From the NCBI GenBank assembly GCA_001642945.1, contig LGRT01000037.1, positions 62,001-126,000 of the forward strand: a DNA stretch of 64,000 nt, in the 5' to 3' direction. The DNA comes from Rhodobacteraceae bacterium SB2. Its GTDB lineage: Bacteria > Pseudomonadota > Alphaproteobacteria > Rhodobacterales > Rhodobacteraceae. The translations under genes and the position numbers were made by a program. The notes beneath the pieces were generated by a model, which was given only the letters and a program-made list of their open reading frames with translations, had not been told where the DNA came from and did no database searches. Of the stretch, positions 53,519-61,854 are shown in pieces (the stretch's first letter is position 1; each line of letters starts with the position of its first letter).

Positions 53519-54742
53519 TCAGACCAAAAGATCATGCGCCAAATGCAGCCCATCCACCAAGCGGTCAACCTCTTCGAGCGAGTTATAAAAGGCAAAAGAC
53601 GCCCGGCATGAGGCGGTGACGCCCATGAACTCCATCAAAGGTCCCGCGCAATGCTGGCCTGCCCGCACCGCGATGCCTTTTCGATCCAGGATCGTCGAAA
53701 TATCATGCGCATGCGCGGCCCCCTGCAAAGTGAAGCTGAAAATCGGACCCTTATCCTGCGCTGCGCCTTGCAGGGTCAGCCAATTCAAACTGCCCAACTG
53801 AGATTGCGCATAATCGGTAAGCGTCTTTTCATGCGCCTGAATCGCCTCAAACCCGATGCCCATCATGTAATCCAGCGCCACACCAAATCCGATGGTTTGT
53901 ACAATGCCGGGGGTCCCAGCCTCAAGCATCATCGGCGGATCATTATAGATCACGTTGTCTTTATGAACTTCTTTGATCATATCGCCGCCGCCGATAAAGG
54001 GGCGCATTTCCGCCATCCGTTCAGCGCGCATAAAAATCGCCCCCGACCCTGACGGGCCGCAGAGTTTATGCCCGGTGATCGCGTAAAAATCACATCCGAT
54101 ATCTTGCACGTCAACAGCGTGATGCACCGCCGCCTGCGAGCCGTCAACAAGCACAGGAACACCCCTGCTGCGGGCATGATGACAAATGGTTTTCACATCC
54201 ACCACGCTGCCCAGCACGTTTGACATATGCGTGATCGCAATCAGCTTGCTGCGCTCGGATATGGCATCGATAACCGCTTGCGGGTCCAAATTGCCCTGCG
54301 CGTCGATATCGACCCATTTCAACACCACCCCATAGCGCTCGCGCAAAAAATGCCAGGGCACGATATTGGCATGATGCTCCATCACCGAAAGGATAATTTC
54401 ATCGCCTGCGGTTAAATTTTCCATTGCCCAACCGTAGGCCACAGCGTTTATGCCTTCTGTCGTGCCCGAATTGAGCACAATCTCAGTTTCAGCGCCGGCG
54501 TTTAAAAACCGCGCCACAACGCCGCGCACCGCTTCATATTTATCGGTCGCCAGATTGCTAAGATAATGCAGGCCACGATGCACATTCGCGTATTCATGCG
54601 CGTAAGCTTGCGTCACCGCATCGATCACCACCTGAGGCTTCTGCGACGAAGCGCCATTGTCCAAATACACCAAAGGCTTTCCGTTTACTTCACGGCTTAA
54701 AATTGGAAAATCTGCGCGAATAGAGGCGATATCAAAGGTCAT
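53519..54742 (-). CDS. sufS: Cysteine desulfurase SufS
   Basis: 407 residues, group II desulfurase. The PLP lysine is in AITGHKLCGPSGSG, and the persulfide Cys is in GVTASCRASF near the C-terminus; SNVLGSVVD and VDGSQAAVHHAVDVQ are family motifs. It supplies sulfur for SufBCD. It is the last gene of the suf operon; its start is 6 bases after the upstream YIP1 gene stop. Confidence 0.95.
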   Translation of the reverse strand: MTFDIASIRADFPILSREVNGKPLVYLDNGASSQKPQVVIDAVTQAYAHEYANVHRGLHYLSNLATDKYEAVRGVVARFLNAGAETEIVLNSGTTEGINAVAYGWAMENLTAGDEIILSVMEHHANIVPWHFLRERYGVVLKWVDIDAQGNLDPQAVIDAISERSKLIAITHMSNVLGSVVDVKTICHHARSRGVPVLVDGSQAAVHHAVDVQDIGCDFYAITGHKLCGPSGSGAIFMRAERMAEMRPFIGGGDMIKEVHKDNVIYNDPPMMLEAGTPGIVQTIGFGVALDYMMGIGFEAIQAHEKTLTDYAQSQLGSLNWLTLQGAAQDKGPIFSFTLQGAAHAHDISTILDRKGIAVRAGQHCAGPLMEFMGVTASCRASFAFYNSLEEVDRLVDGLHLAHDLLV

Positions 54743-54748
54743 AACAGT

Positions 54749-55321
54749 TTAGGTTCCCAAGAAAAATAAAGTGGTTAGCATCGCCAAACTCAGTACCCCC
54801 AGCATGCTGCCCAGCAGGGAAACGAACGTTGCCTTGATCATATTGTCAAACCCATGGGCCACATCGATAAAGGTGATAAAAATCCAAAATGACCACCCAA
54901 TCAGCGCCAGTTGAAAAAAGGCCGCAACCGGCGGCATGGTGAGTAAAAAGAGGTAGGATATAATTTGCAATGCAAATTGTAGCACCTGCATCCAGGCCAT
55001 CAGCGCCATAATTGATTTAAAATCACCCAAGCCCTGCAGCTTCTCGCCAATCCAAGCAATGCCAAACGCGACCGCGGTTGTAACAACAAAAATGACAACG
55101 CAAATTTTCCAAGGTACGCCAAGGATATCAACCGCCTCGGCGCTTTGCGGCAAAATGAAATCAATGGTGAACATCAAAGCGGTGCTGGCGCAAACCATCG
55201 CCAGAAACAAAGAAAAGATCGCATCATAAGACAGGTTGAACGCAATCACCTCTTGCGCCGCTTCTCTGGGCTTTAAAAAACTATCTTGAAAAAGCCGCTT
55301 TATCATCAGTCTACCCGTCAT
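54749..55321 (-). CDS. YIP1 family membrane protein (second copy)
   Basis: 190 residues from the ATG at 55321, whose ATGA overlaps the stop of the preceding YIP1 gene; a longer frame from 55384 would run through that gene. Five hydrophobic helices, with VIAFNLSYDAIFSLFLAMV near the start and LGSMLGVLSLAMLTTLFFLG at the end, in the Yip1 pattern. Function is unknown. It sits inside the suf operon between sufD and sufS, so a link with Fe-S assembly at the membrane is possible but undefined. Confidence 0.8.
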   Translation of the reverse strand: MTGRLMIKRLFQDSFLKPREAAQEVIAFNLSYDAIFSLFLAMVCASTALMFTIDFILPQSAEAVDILGVPWKICVVIFVVTTAVAFGIAWIGEKLQGLGDFKSIMALMAWMQVLQFALQIISYLFLLTMPPVAAFFQLALIGWSFWIFITFIDVAHGFDNMIKATFVSLLGSMLGVLSLAMLTTLFFLGT

Positions 55322-55803
55322 GGGGCCACCGACCGCGCCGCGCGCAGCCCCGCTGCCAAAAACCAAAGAAACACCGCGAACCAAACAAAGCCAACGGCTT
55401 CTTTAATCCAATTTTGACCAAAAAACCCTGTGATCAGCCCATGCAATAACATCAAGGGCGCGGCGGCTAAAAACGCCCAAAAAAGAGCAACGCGAACGCT
55501 ATAGGCCGACAATGATGGCCCAAAAACGCCCCAGACCCATTTCACCAGCAAGGCCAGTATGTAAAACATCAACGGGGCCAAAAAGAACCAGCCAAACAGC
55601 GCGCCCCCCAACAGCATATCCAAAGCTTTTTCTTCAAGATGCGCTTGTCGGGCGAGGCCCGGCCATTGCGCCAGAAAGGCCAATACGCAACCGGCGGCCA
55701 AAAACGCCAAGGCGCGATCTTCACGCGGGCCCGCTTGCAACAAATCGCTCACCACTTGGCCTGGCTTGGTGTAGCTTCTTACGATATTTCGCAACATTGA
55801 CAT
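55318..55803 (-). CDS. YIP1 family membrane protein (first copy)
   Basis: 161 residues from the ATG at 55803, two bases after the sufD stop; an ATG at 55797 is equally possible. The N-terminus SYTKPGQVVSDLLQAGPREDRALAFLAAG is cytoplasmic and leads into four to five helices. The two neighbouring genes look like diverged paralogues (both start with a short cytoplasmic arm followed by Yip1-like helices). Translational overlap with the second copy indicates joint production. Confidence 0.78.
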   Translation of the reverse strand: MSMLRNIVRSYTKPGQVVSDLLQAGPREDRALAFLAAGCVLAFLAQWPGLARQAHLEEKALDMLLGGALFGWFFLAPLMFYILALLVKWVWGVFGPSLSAYSVRVALFWAFLAAAPLMLLHGLITGFFGQNWIKEAVGFVWFAVFLWFLAAGLRAARSVAP

Positions 55804-55805
55804 GC

Positions 55806-57089
55806 TTAGCTGCGCCGCCGAGCCAGCCACGCCTCTAATTGCTCAAGCATAGTGGCTGACAATATGTCATTGTCAATTTCATCAAGCGCTTCTGCGAGAA
55901 ACGCTAAAGTCAGCATATCCACCGCCAGCGGCGTGGGAACACCGCGCGAGCGCAGATAAAACAGCCCATCTTCATCAATCGCACCCGAGGTGGACCCATG
56001 CGAGCAAATCACGTCATCTGCGTAGATTTCCAGCTCAGGCTTGGCCAGAAATTGGCTGTCTTCATCCAGCAAAAGCGATTGGCTAATCTGATAACCATCG
56101 GTTTTTTGCGCGCCAGGTTTGACAAGGATTTTGCCTTGAAAAACGCCAACAGCCCCGTTCCGCAAGACTTTTTTGAAAACCTGTCGGCTTTCGCAATTCA
56201 CCGCATCATGAGTGATAAAAACCGTATCATCATGATGAAACGCCCCATCCCCCACGCAGGCTCCTGCAACATGCGCAACCGCATCATCACCCTTCAAGCT
56301 CAAAACGCAATCATTGCGGGTCAAAACGCCATTCACCGTTAAGGTAAATGATTTGAAAACGCTTTCCCTGCCCAAAGAAGCGAAGATGCTGCTGCAGCAG
56401 CGTTGTTCATGATCGCGGCCCTGCGCCCGTATGTGATGGAATTGCGCTTGATCCGCGACCTCAACCTCCATCACCAAATTGCTGCGCGCGGCGACAGGCC
56501 CGTTTTCAACCAACGTCAAAGACGCGTTTGGTTCAAGCTTGATCAGGTGGTGCAGCATCACATCGGATAGCGGATTTTCATGTCGGTACACGATATTTAA
56601 AATGGGCTTTACCGCAGCGGTGACATGGATCAATACACCATCGCTCGCAAACGCGGTGTTAAGCGCGGCCAAAGGCCGTTCCACCGGAACCTGCCCCTGC
56701 GCCTCTAAGGATCCATAAACCGGCTTTGCCCAATGCAGATCTAAATCTTGACAGGCGGCCAGCCGGTCGATTTGAACCCCAGAGCCAATCAAATCATCCG
56801 AAGCCTCGGGGTCAAACACCCCGTCAACGAACACAATTTTAAGGCGCTCGAGATCACCGCAAAGCGCCGCTTCGGGCAGACCTAAAACCTGAGCCGGCGC
56901 AGCCTCGGGCGCCACCAACGCCGCGGGGTTGGTATATTTCCAATATTCATCGCGCCGGTCGGGCAATCCCATCGCATTTAAAGTGTTGAGCGCCGCAGCT
57001 CGGGCCGAAGCACTCCAGCCCGTATCGATTGGCTGCATCTTAGATAGACGCGCCTCTAATGCACCCAGTTTGACTTGTGGCAAGGCCAT
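55806..57089 (-). CDS. sufD: Fe-S cluster assembly protein SufD
   Basis: 427 residues, SufBD beta-helix core with a divergent N-terminal third. The C-terminal segment EIYADDVICSHGSTSGAIDEDGLFYLRSRG contains the conserved His used at the SufB-SufD interface. Forms SufBC2D with SufB and SufC. The start overlaps the sufC stop by one base (TAATG). Confidence 0.94.
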   Translation of the reverse strand: MALPQVKLGALEARLSKMQPIDTGWSASARAAALNTLNAMGLPDRRDEYWKYTNPAALVAPEAAPAQVLGLPEAALCGDLERLKIVFVDGVFDPEASDDLIGSGVQIDRLAACQDLDLHWAKPVYGSLEAQGQVPVERPLAALNTAFASDGVLIHVTAAVKPILNIVYRHENPLSDVMLHHLIKLEPNASLTLVENGPVAARSNLVMEVEVADQAQFHHIRAQGRDHEQRCCSSIFASLGRESVFKSFTLTVNGVLTRNDCVLSLKGDDAVAHVAGACVGDGAFHHDDTVFITHDAVNCESRQVFKKVLRNGAVGVFQGKILVKPGAQKTDGYQISQSLLLDEDSQFLAKPELEIYADDVICSHGSTSGAIDEDGLFYLRSRGVPTPLAVDMLTLAFLAEALDEIDNDILSATMLEQLEAWLARRRS

Positions 57090-57844
57090 TAAGCAACCTC
57101 CGCCAAAATATCAGAGTAACCGTTATTCTCCACTTCCAGCGCCAATTCGGGACCACCTGTTTTTACGATCCGCCCGTTTGCCATGATGTGAACAACATCT
57201 GGTTTGATATGATCCAGCAAACGTTGATAATGCGTGATCACCAAAAAGCCACGGCCTTCGTCGCGCAGAGCATTCACGCCTTCGGCGACCAGTTTCATCG
57301 CATCCACATCCAACCCGCTATCGGTTTCATCCAAAATACACATTTTGGGTTCCAACATCGCCATTTGCAAAATCTCATTGCGTTTTTTCTCACCCCCAGA
57401 AAACCCAACATTCACTGGCCGTTTCAGCATATCTGCATCGATTTTCAGGGTTTTCGCCTTGGCGCGGACAAGTTTCAAAAACTCGGCAGCGCTCATTTCT
57501 TCTTCGCCCCGTGCCTTGCGTTGGGCGTTCACCGCGGTGCGTAGAAACGTCATATTTCCAACGCCGGGGATTTCAACCGGGTATTGGAAGGCTAAAAACA
57601 AGCCGGCAGCCGCGCGCTCTTCAGGGTCCATTTCAAGCAGATCAACCGAATCTAATGCCGCGCTTCCGCCCGTCACCTCATAGCCATCCTTACCGCTTAA
57701 GACATAAGACAAAGTGGATTTTCCAGATCCGTTCGGCCCCATGATCGCGTGCACTTTGCCCGCTTCAACCGTTAAATTCACGCCTTTTAAAATTTGCTTA
57801 TCTTCTTCTTCCAACGACACGTGAAGATCTTTAATTTCTAACAT
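57089..57844 (-). CDS. sufC: Fe-S cluster assembly ATPase SufC
   Basis: 251 residues, ABC ATPase. Walker A GPNGSGKST, Q-loop FQYPVEIPG, signature FSGGEKKRNEI and Walker B MCILDETDSGLD are all intact. SufC energises cluster assembly on SufB-SufD. GAGGTAAGAG precedes the ATG. A 107-base gap to sufB holds no gene I can support. Confidence 0.97.
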   Translation of the reverse strand: MLEIKDLHVSLEEEDKQILKGVNLTVEAGKVHAIMGPNGSGKSTLSYVLSGKDGYEVTGGSAALDSVDLLEMDPEERAAAGLFLAFQYPVEIPGVGNMTFLRTAVNAQRKARGEEEMSAAEFLKLVRAKAKTLKIDADMLKRPVNVGFSGGEKKRNEILQMAMLEPKMCILDETDSGLDVDAMKLVAEGVNALRDEGRGFLVITHYQRLLDHIKPDVVHIMANGRIVKTGGPELALEVENNGYSDILAEVA

Positions 57845-57951
57845 CTCTTACCTCAAATTGATTGATTAACGGGTTTGTTCTTCCACTCTGACACACCCGA
57901 TCTAACGTTTTCATCGCACGCAGCTTGCCCCGGATCGCCACAACGGCGCGG

Positions 57952-59475
57952 CTAGCCCACCGAGCCTTCCAGACTGATCGCAACCAATTGCTGCGCTTCC
58001 ATCGCAAACTCCATCGGCAAAGCCTGCAAAACATCTTTACAAAAGCCATTCACAACCAGCGCGACAGCCTCTTCTTCATCCATTCCGCGCTGTCGACAAT
58101 AAAACAGCTGATCATCATCAACCTTTGACGTGGTCGCTTCATGCTCAACGCGCGAGGAATTGTTTTTCACCTCGATGTAAGGCACCGTATGCGCCCCGCA
58201 TTTATCACCGATCAACAGACTATCGCATTGCGTATAATTACGGCTGTTTTTGGCCTTGGGATGCATTGAAACCTGCCCACGGTAGGTGTTTTGCGCCACG
58301 CCTGCAGAGATCCCCTTCGAGACAATCCGAGATTTTGTGTTTTTACCCAAATGGATCATTTTTGTGCCAGTATCCGCCTGCTGGTGATTGTTCGCGATCG
58401 CGATCGAATAAAACTCGCCCTGGCTTTCATCACCGCGTAGAATGCAAGAGGGGTATTTCCAAGTCACGGCCGACCCGGTTTCAACCTGCGTCCACATGAC
58501 TTTGGCGCGATCGCCGCGGCAATCTGCACGTTTGGTCACAAAGTTGTAAATGCCACCTTTGCCTTCCTCATCGCCCGGGAACCAGTTTTGAACCGTCGAA
58601 TATTTAATTTCGGCATCTTCTAGCAACACCAGCTCAACGACCGCCGCGTGCAATTGCGTGGTGTCCCGCTTGGGGGCCGTGCAGCCCTCCAAATAGCTGA
58701 CATAGGCGCCCTTATCGGCGATGATCAGTGTGCGTTCAAACTGACCGGTATTTTCCGCATTGATGCGAAAATAGGTAGACAGCTCCATCGGGCAGCGCAC
58801 GCCCGGTGGAATGTAAACGAATGAACCATCCGAAAATACAGCGCTGTTCAACGTGGCATAGTAATTGTCAGACACCGGCACAACCGAGCCAAGATATTGG
58901 CGCACCAATTCGGGGTAGTCTTTGATCGCTTCGGAGATCGAACAGAAGATCACACCCGCTTTTTTCAGCTCTTCTTTAAACGTGGTGCCCACAGAGACGC
59001 TGTCAAACACCGCATCGACTGCCACTTTACGGCCCTCGGCGGGAACCTCTTGATCGGATTCCACTCCGGCCAAGATCATTTGTTCCTTCAACGGAATCCC
59101 CAGCTTTTCATACGTTGCCAAAAGCTTTGGATCCACCTCATCCAGCGATTTTGGCTTTTCAATCATTGATTTGGGGCGCGCGTAATAATATTGATCCTGA
59201 AAATCTATTTTCGGGTAGCTGACCATCGCCCAATCCGGCTCTTGCATTTGCTCCCAGCGGGCAAAAGCTTGCAAACGCCACTCGGTCATCCAGTCCGGTT
59301 CATCATTCTTTTCCGAGATCAGCCGCACGATATCAGGGTTCACGCCTTTTGGGGCGTATTCCATTTCAATCTCGGTATCCCACCCGTATTTATAGGCACC
59401 GCCAACTTCGCGCACCGCGTCAACAGTTTCCTGATCGACACCCTCTTTGACGTCCATTTGATCCAAAGCAGCCAT
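57952..59475 (-). CDS. sufB: Fe-S cluster assembly scaffold SufB
   Basis: 507 residues. The conserved C-terminal region [31 protein letters not shown] contains the cluster/persulfide cysteine, and [36 protein letters not shown] is the SufB signature end. [21 protein letters not shown] is in the core. It is the scaffold of the SufBCD complex. It begins 20 bases after the upstream cysteine desulfurase gene. Confidence 0.97.
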   Translation of the reverse strand: MAALDQMDVKEGVDQETVDAVREVGGAYKYGWDTEIEMEYAPKGVNPDIVRLISEKNDEPDWMTEWRLQAFARWEQMQEPDWAMVSYPKIDFQDQYYYARPKSMIEKPKSLDEVDPKLLATYEKLGIPLKEQMILAGVESDQEVPAEGRKVAVDAVFDSVSVGTTFKEELKKAGVIFCSISEAIKDYPELVRQYLGSVVPVSDNYYATLNSAVFSDGSFVYIPPGVRCPMELSTYFRINAENTGQFERTLIIADKGAYVSYLEGCTAPKRDTTQLHAAVVELVLLEDAEIKYSTVQNWFPGDEEGKGGIYNFVTKRADCRGDRAKVMWTQVETGSAVTWKYPSCILRGDESQGEFYSIAIANNHQQADTGTKMIHLGKNTKSRIVSKGISAGVAQNTYRGQVSMHPKAKNSRNYTQCDSLLIGDKCGAHTVPYIEVKNNSSRVEHEATTSKVDDDQLFYCRQRGMDEEEAVALVVNGFCKDVLQALPMEFAMEAQQLVAISLEGSVG

Positions 59476-59495
59476 TTTGGCCTCCTTATTATTGG

Positions 59496-60545
59496 CTAGG
59501 CGCTACGGCGGCGACCTTGTAACCGATGTTGATGAGCGCCCCAAACCTCGACAAAGCGCTCGATATCTTCTTGTTTATTCTGCGGCCCCAAACTCACTCG
59601 AAGCGCGCAGGCTGCTTGCTCAGCTGAAAACCCCATGGCTTGCAAAACCCGGCTGCGCTTTACTTTTCCGCTCGAACAGGCAGAGCCTGCAGAGACTGAA
59701 AACCCCGCCAAATCCATTTGCATCACTTGGGTTTCCCCGCGCCAACCCTCCGAAATCATGTAACTCGTATTGGGCAATCTGCGACCACCCTGACCTACAA
59801 AAATAGTCTCCGAAGCGGATTGTGCAACCGCCTTTTCTAGAATGTTTCTAAGTTTTTCAACTTGCTCCCAAACGCCATCGGCCAAGTCGCGCTGTGCGGC
59901 CTCGGCCGCGGCGCCAAAACCGGCGATTCCAATCACATTTTCAGTGCCCGAACGGCGGCCCATTTCTTGCCCACCGCCTTTGATTTGCGCTGCGACCTCG
60001 GTTCCGCGCTTAACGATCAATGCGCCAACGCCTTTGGGCCCACCAATTTTATGCGCAGAGACAAGCGCCATAGTGACGCCGCTCCAGTGAAACGGAACGG
60101 GAAGTTTTCCAAACGCCTGCGTCATATCGCACAGCGCCAAACCATCGGGCAATTGCTGCAGAATGCCCGTTTCAGAATTTGCCAATTGGAGCGCCGTTGC
60201 CCCGGGCGCTTGGCAAGCCACCCCGCCATCTAAGCCGCAACTCAAATCGCTCTGACACCATGAGGACACGGCTTCATGCTCAATATCCGCGCAGCGAATG
60301 CCGCGTCCGGTCAGCGCCAATCCCGCCGCTTCAGTGGCGCCGGATGTAAAGATAACATCCGCGCCCTGCGCGCCCAGTGCCGCGGCAACCTGCTGGCGGG
60401 CTGTTTCCACTATAGCGCGCGCCTGACGCCCTTCAGCATGCACCGAAGATGGGTTCCCCGCAAGCGCCATGGCGTGCACCATAGCCTCGCGCGCCTCTTC
60501 GCGCAGCGGTGCACTGGCGTTATAATCTAAGTAAACCCGGTTCAT
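59496..60545 (-). CDS. Cysteine desulfurase, NifS/IscS-like
   Basis: 349 residues, group I desulfurase and shorter than Isc[17 protein letters not shown] at the N-terminus, the PLP lysine in [14 protein letters not shown] and the mobile Cys loop [14 protein letters not shown] are clear. It lies between iscR and sufB, so the operon carries two desulfurases, this and SufS. The ATG overlaps the iscR stop. It may serve tRNA thiolation or an alternative sulfur route. Confidence 0.93.
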   Translation of the reverse strand: MNRVYLDYNASAPLREEAREAMVHAMALAGNPSSVHAEGRQARAIVETARQQVAAALGAQGADVIFTSGATEAAGLALTGRGIRCADIEHEAVSSWCQSDLSCGLDGGVACQAPGATALQLANSETGILQQLPDGLALCDMTQAFGKLPVPFHWSGVTMALVSAHKIGGPKGVGALIVKRGTEVAAQIKGGGQEMGRRSGTENVIGIAGFGAAAEAAQRDLADGVWEQVEKLRNILEKAVAQSASETIFVGQGGRRLPNTSYMISEGWRGETQVMQMDLAGFSVSAGSACSSGKVKRSRVLQAMGFSAEQAACALRVSLGPQNKQEDIERFVEVWGAHQHRLQGRRRSA

Positions 60546-61003
60546 TCCTCATCAACCAATGACAAAAACGAAGGAATCGCCGGACATGGCATAAGATCAT
60601 TCTCGATCACATCCGATAAACGGGTCTGGTGCAAAAATACGTATACATGCGCGCTCAACCCCTCCCACAGGCGGTTGGTTAGTGATTGCGCGCGGCTGCC
60701 AGAAAGCCCCCCAGTGGCGCCCGCGCCTTTATGCATGGCATCCAGCTTTTCATCGACCGCCGACAAAACATCAATAATCCGCATCTCATGGGGCGATTTG
60801 CCCAATTTGTAGCCACCGCCCGGCCCCCGAACAGATTGTACCAAACCAGAGCGCCTTAATTTTACAAACAGCTGCTCCAAATAAGCCAAAGAGATGTTCT
60901 GACGCTTGGAAATATCAGCCAATGTCACCAGCGCGTCCTGCGGTTGCAAGGCGATATCGGACAAAGCGACCATTGCATATCTGCCTTTCGTGCTGAGTTT
61001 CAT
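60542..61003 (-). CDS. iscR: IscR-type Rrf2 regulator with a single cysteine
   Basis: 153 residues from the ATG at 61003. The winged HTH contains MKLSTKGRYAMVAL and LAYLEQLFVKLRRSGLVQSVRGPGGGY, the IscR/Rrf2 signature. The three Cys that bind 2Fe-2S in E. coli IscR are absent; that loop reads HKGAGATGGLSGSRA, and the only Cys is Cys140 near the C-terminus. This matches the atypical single-Cys IscR described for Rhodobacter sphaeroides. It heads the suf operon and likely represses it when iron is sufficient. Confidence 0.93.
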   Translation of the reverse strand: MKLSTKGRYAMVALSDIALQPQDALVTLADISKRQNISLAYLEQLFVKLRRSGLVQSVRGPGGGYKLGKSPHEMRIIDVLSAVDEKLDAMHKGAGATGGLSGSRAQSLTNRLWEGLSAHVYVFLHQTRLSDVIENDLMPCPAIPSFLSLVDEE

Positions 61004-61079
61004 CGTTTCATCCCGCAAATTGATTGACCTGCATTGCTGCACAGACTATCTGCAACCCCAATCAAACGCCGCAGAGCAA

Positions 61080-61117
61080 TTTAGAATAGTTCTAATATGG
61101 TTGATATAAACTGTCAA
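61080..61117 (-). promoter_or_regulatory. iscR-suf promoter with ICE-like Irr box
   Basis: On the minus strand TTGACA (61117-61112) and TAGAAC (61094-61089) are 17 bases apart, a plausible promoter. The palindrome TTAGAA-TAG-TTCTAA (61081-61095) covers the -10. It matches the ICE motif (TTTAGAA-N3-TTCTAAA) bound by the alphaproteobacterial iron regulator Irr. Repression of Fe-S assembly under iron limitation would fit. It also lies 59 bases before the divergent hydrolase gene. Confidence 0.6.
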
Positions 61118-61153
61118 CAATAAGCCGCCGGCGCCAAGGAGAGAAAAAAGCGT

Positions 61154-61807
61154 ATGCCTGAGGTAATTTTTCCCGGTCCTGAAGGTCGTCTTGAAGGCCG
61201 CTATCATCCGCAAAAAGATCGCGATGCGCCTATCGCCATCGTTTTACATCCGCATCCGCAATTTGGCGGCACGATGAACAATAAGGTCGTCTATAATTTG
61301 CATTACGCATTTTACAATATGGGTTTTACCGTTCTACGCTTTAATTTTCGGGGTGTCGGGCGCAGCCAAGGCGAGTATGATCAAGGCGTTGGTGAATTAA
61401 GCGATGCGGCCGCGGCGCTCGATTACCTTCAATCGATGAATAACAACTCAAAACATTGTTGGGTTGCAGGGTTTAGCTTTGGCGCATGGATTGGCATGCA
61501 ATTGTTAATGCGCCGCCCCGAAATTACCGGTTTCATTTCCGCCTCCCCCCCCGCCAACATGTACGACTTCTCATTTTTGGCGCCCTGCCCGTCTTCTGGT
61601 TTGATCATCAATGGCACCGAAGATCGGATTGCCCCGCCCGCCGACACGGTTGGGCTGGTTGAAAAACTGCATGAACAAAAAGGCATTACCATCACGCATA
61701 CGGAACTTGAGGGATCAGGGCATTTCTTTGAGGACCGGCACATGGATGACATGATCGGCCACGTCTCGTCATATGTGAAGCGCCGTCTCACAGAGACGAG
61801 CCGTTAG
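61154..61807 (+). CDS. Alpha/beta hydrolase
   Basis: 217 residues of COG2945 type. HPHPQFGGTMNNKV and FNFRGVGRSQG precede the nucleophile elbow GFSFGA; the catalytic Asp and His are probably in NGTEDRIAPP and EGSGHFF. Such proteins are cytoplasmic esterases or thioesterases without a defined substrate. AAGGAG precedes the ATG. Divergent from the suf operon and convergent with mfd. Confidence 0.9.
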   Translation: MPEVIFPGPEGRLEGRYHPQKDRDAPIAIVLHPHPQFGGTMNNKVVYNLHYAFYNMGFTVLRFNFRGVGRSQGEYDQGVGELSDAAAALDYLQSMNNNSKHCWVAGFSFGAWIGMQLLMRRPEITGFISASPPANMYDFSFLAPCPSSGLIINGTEDRIAPPADTVGLVEKLHEQKGITITHTELEGSGHFFEDRHMDDMIGHVSSYVKRRLTETSR

Positions 61808-61854
61808 CACATTACTCCAAAACGGCCCAACGCATGGCAGGATGCTCAGGGCGC

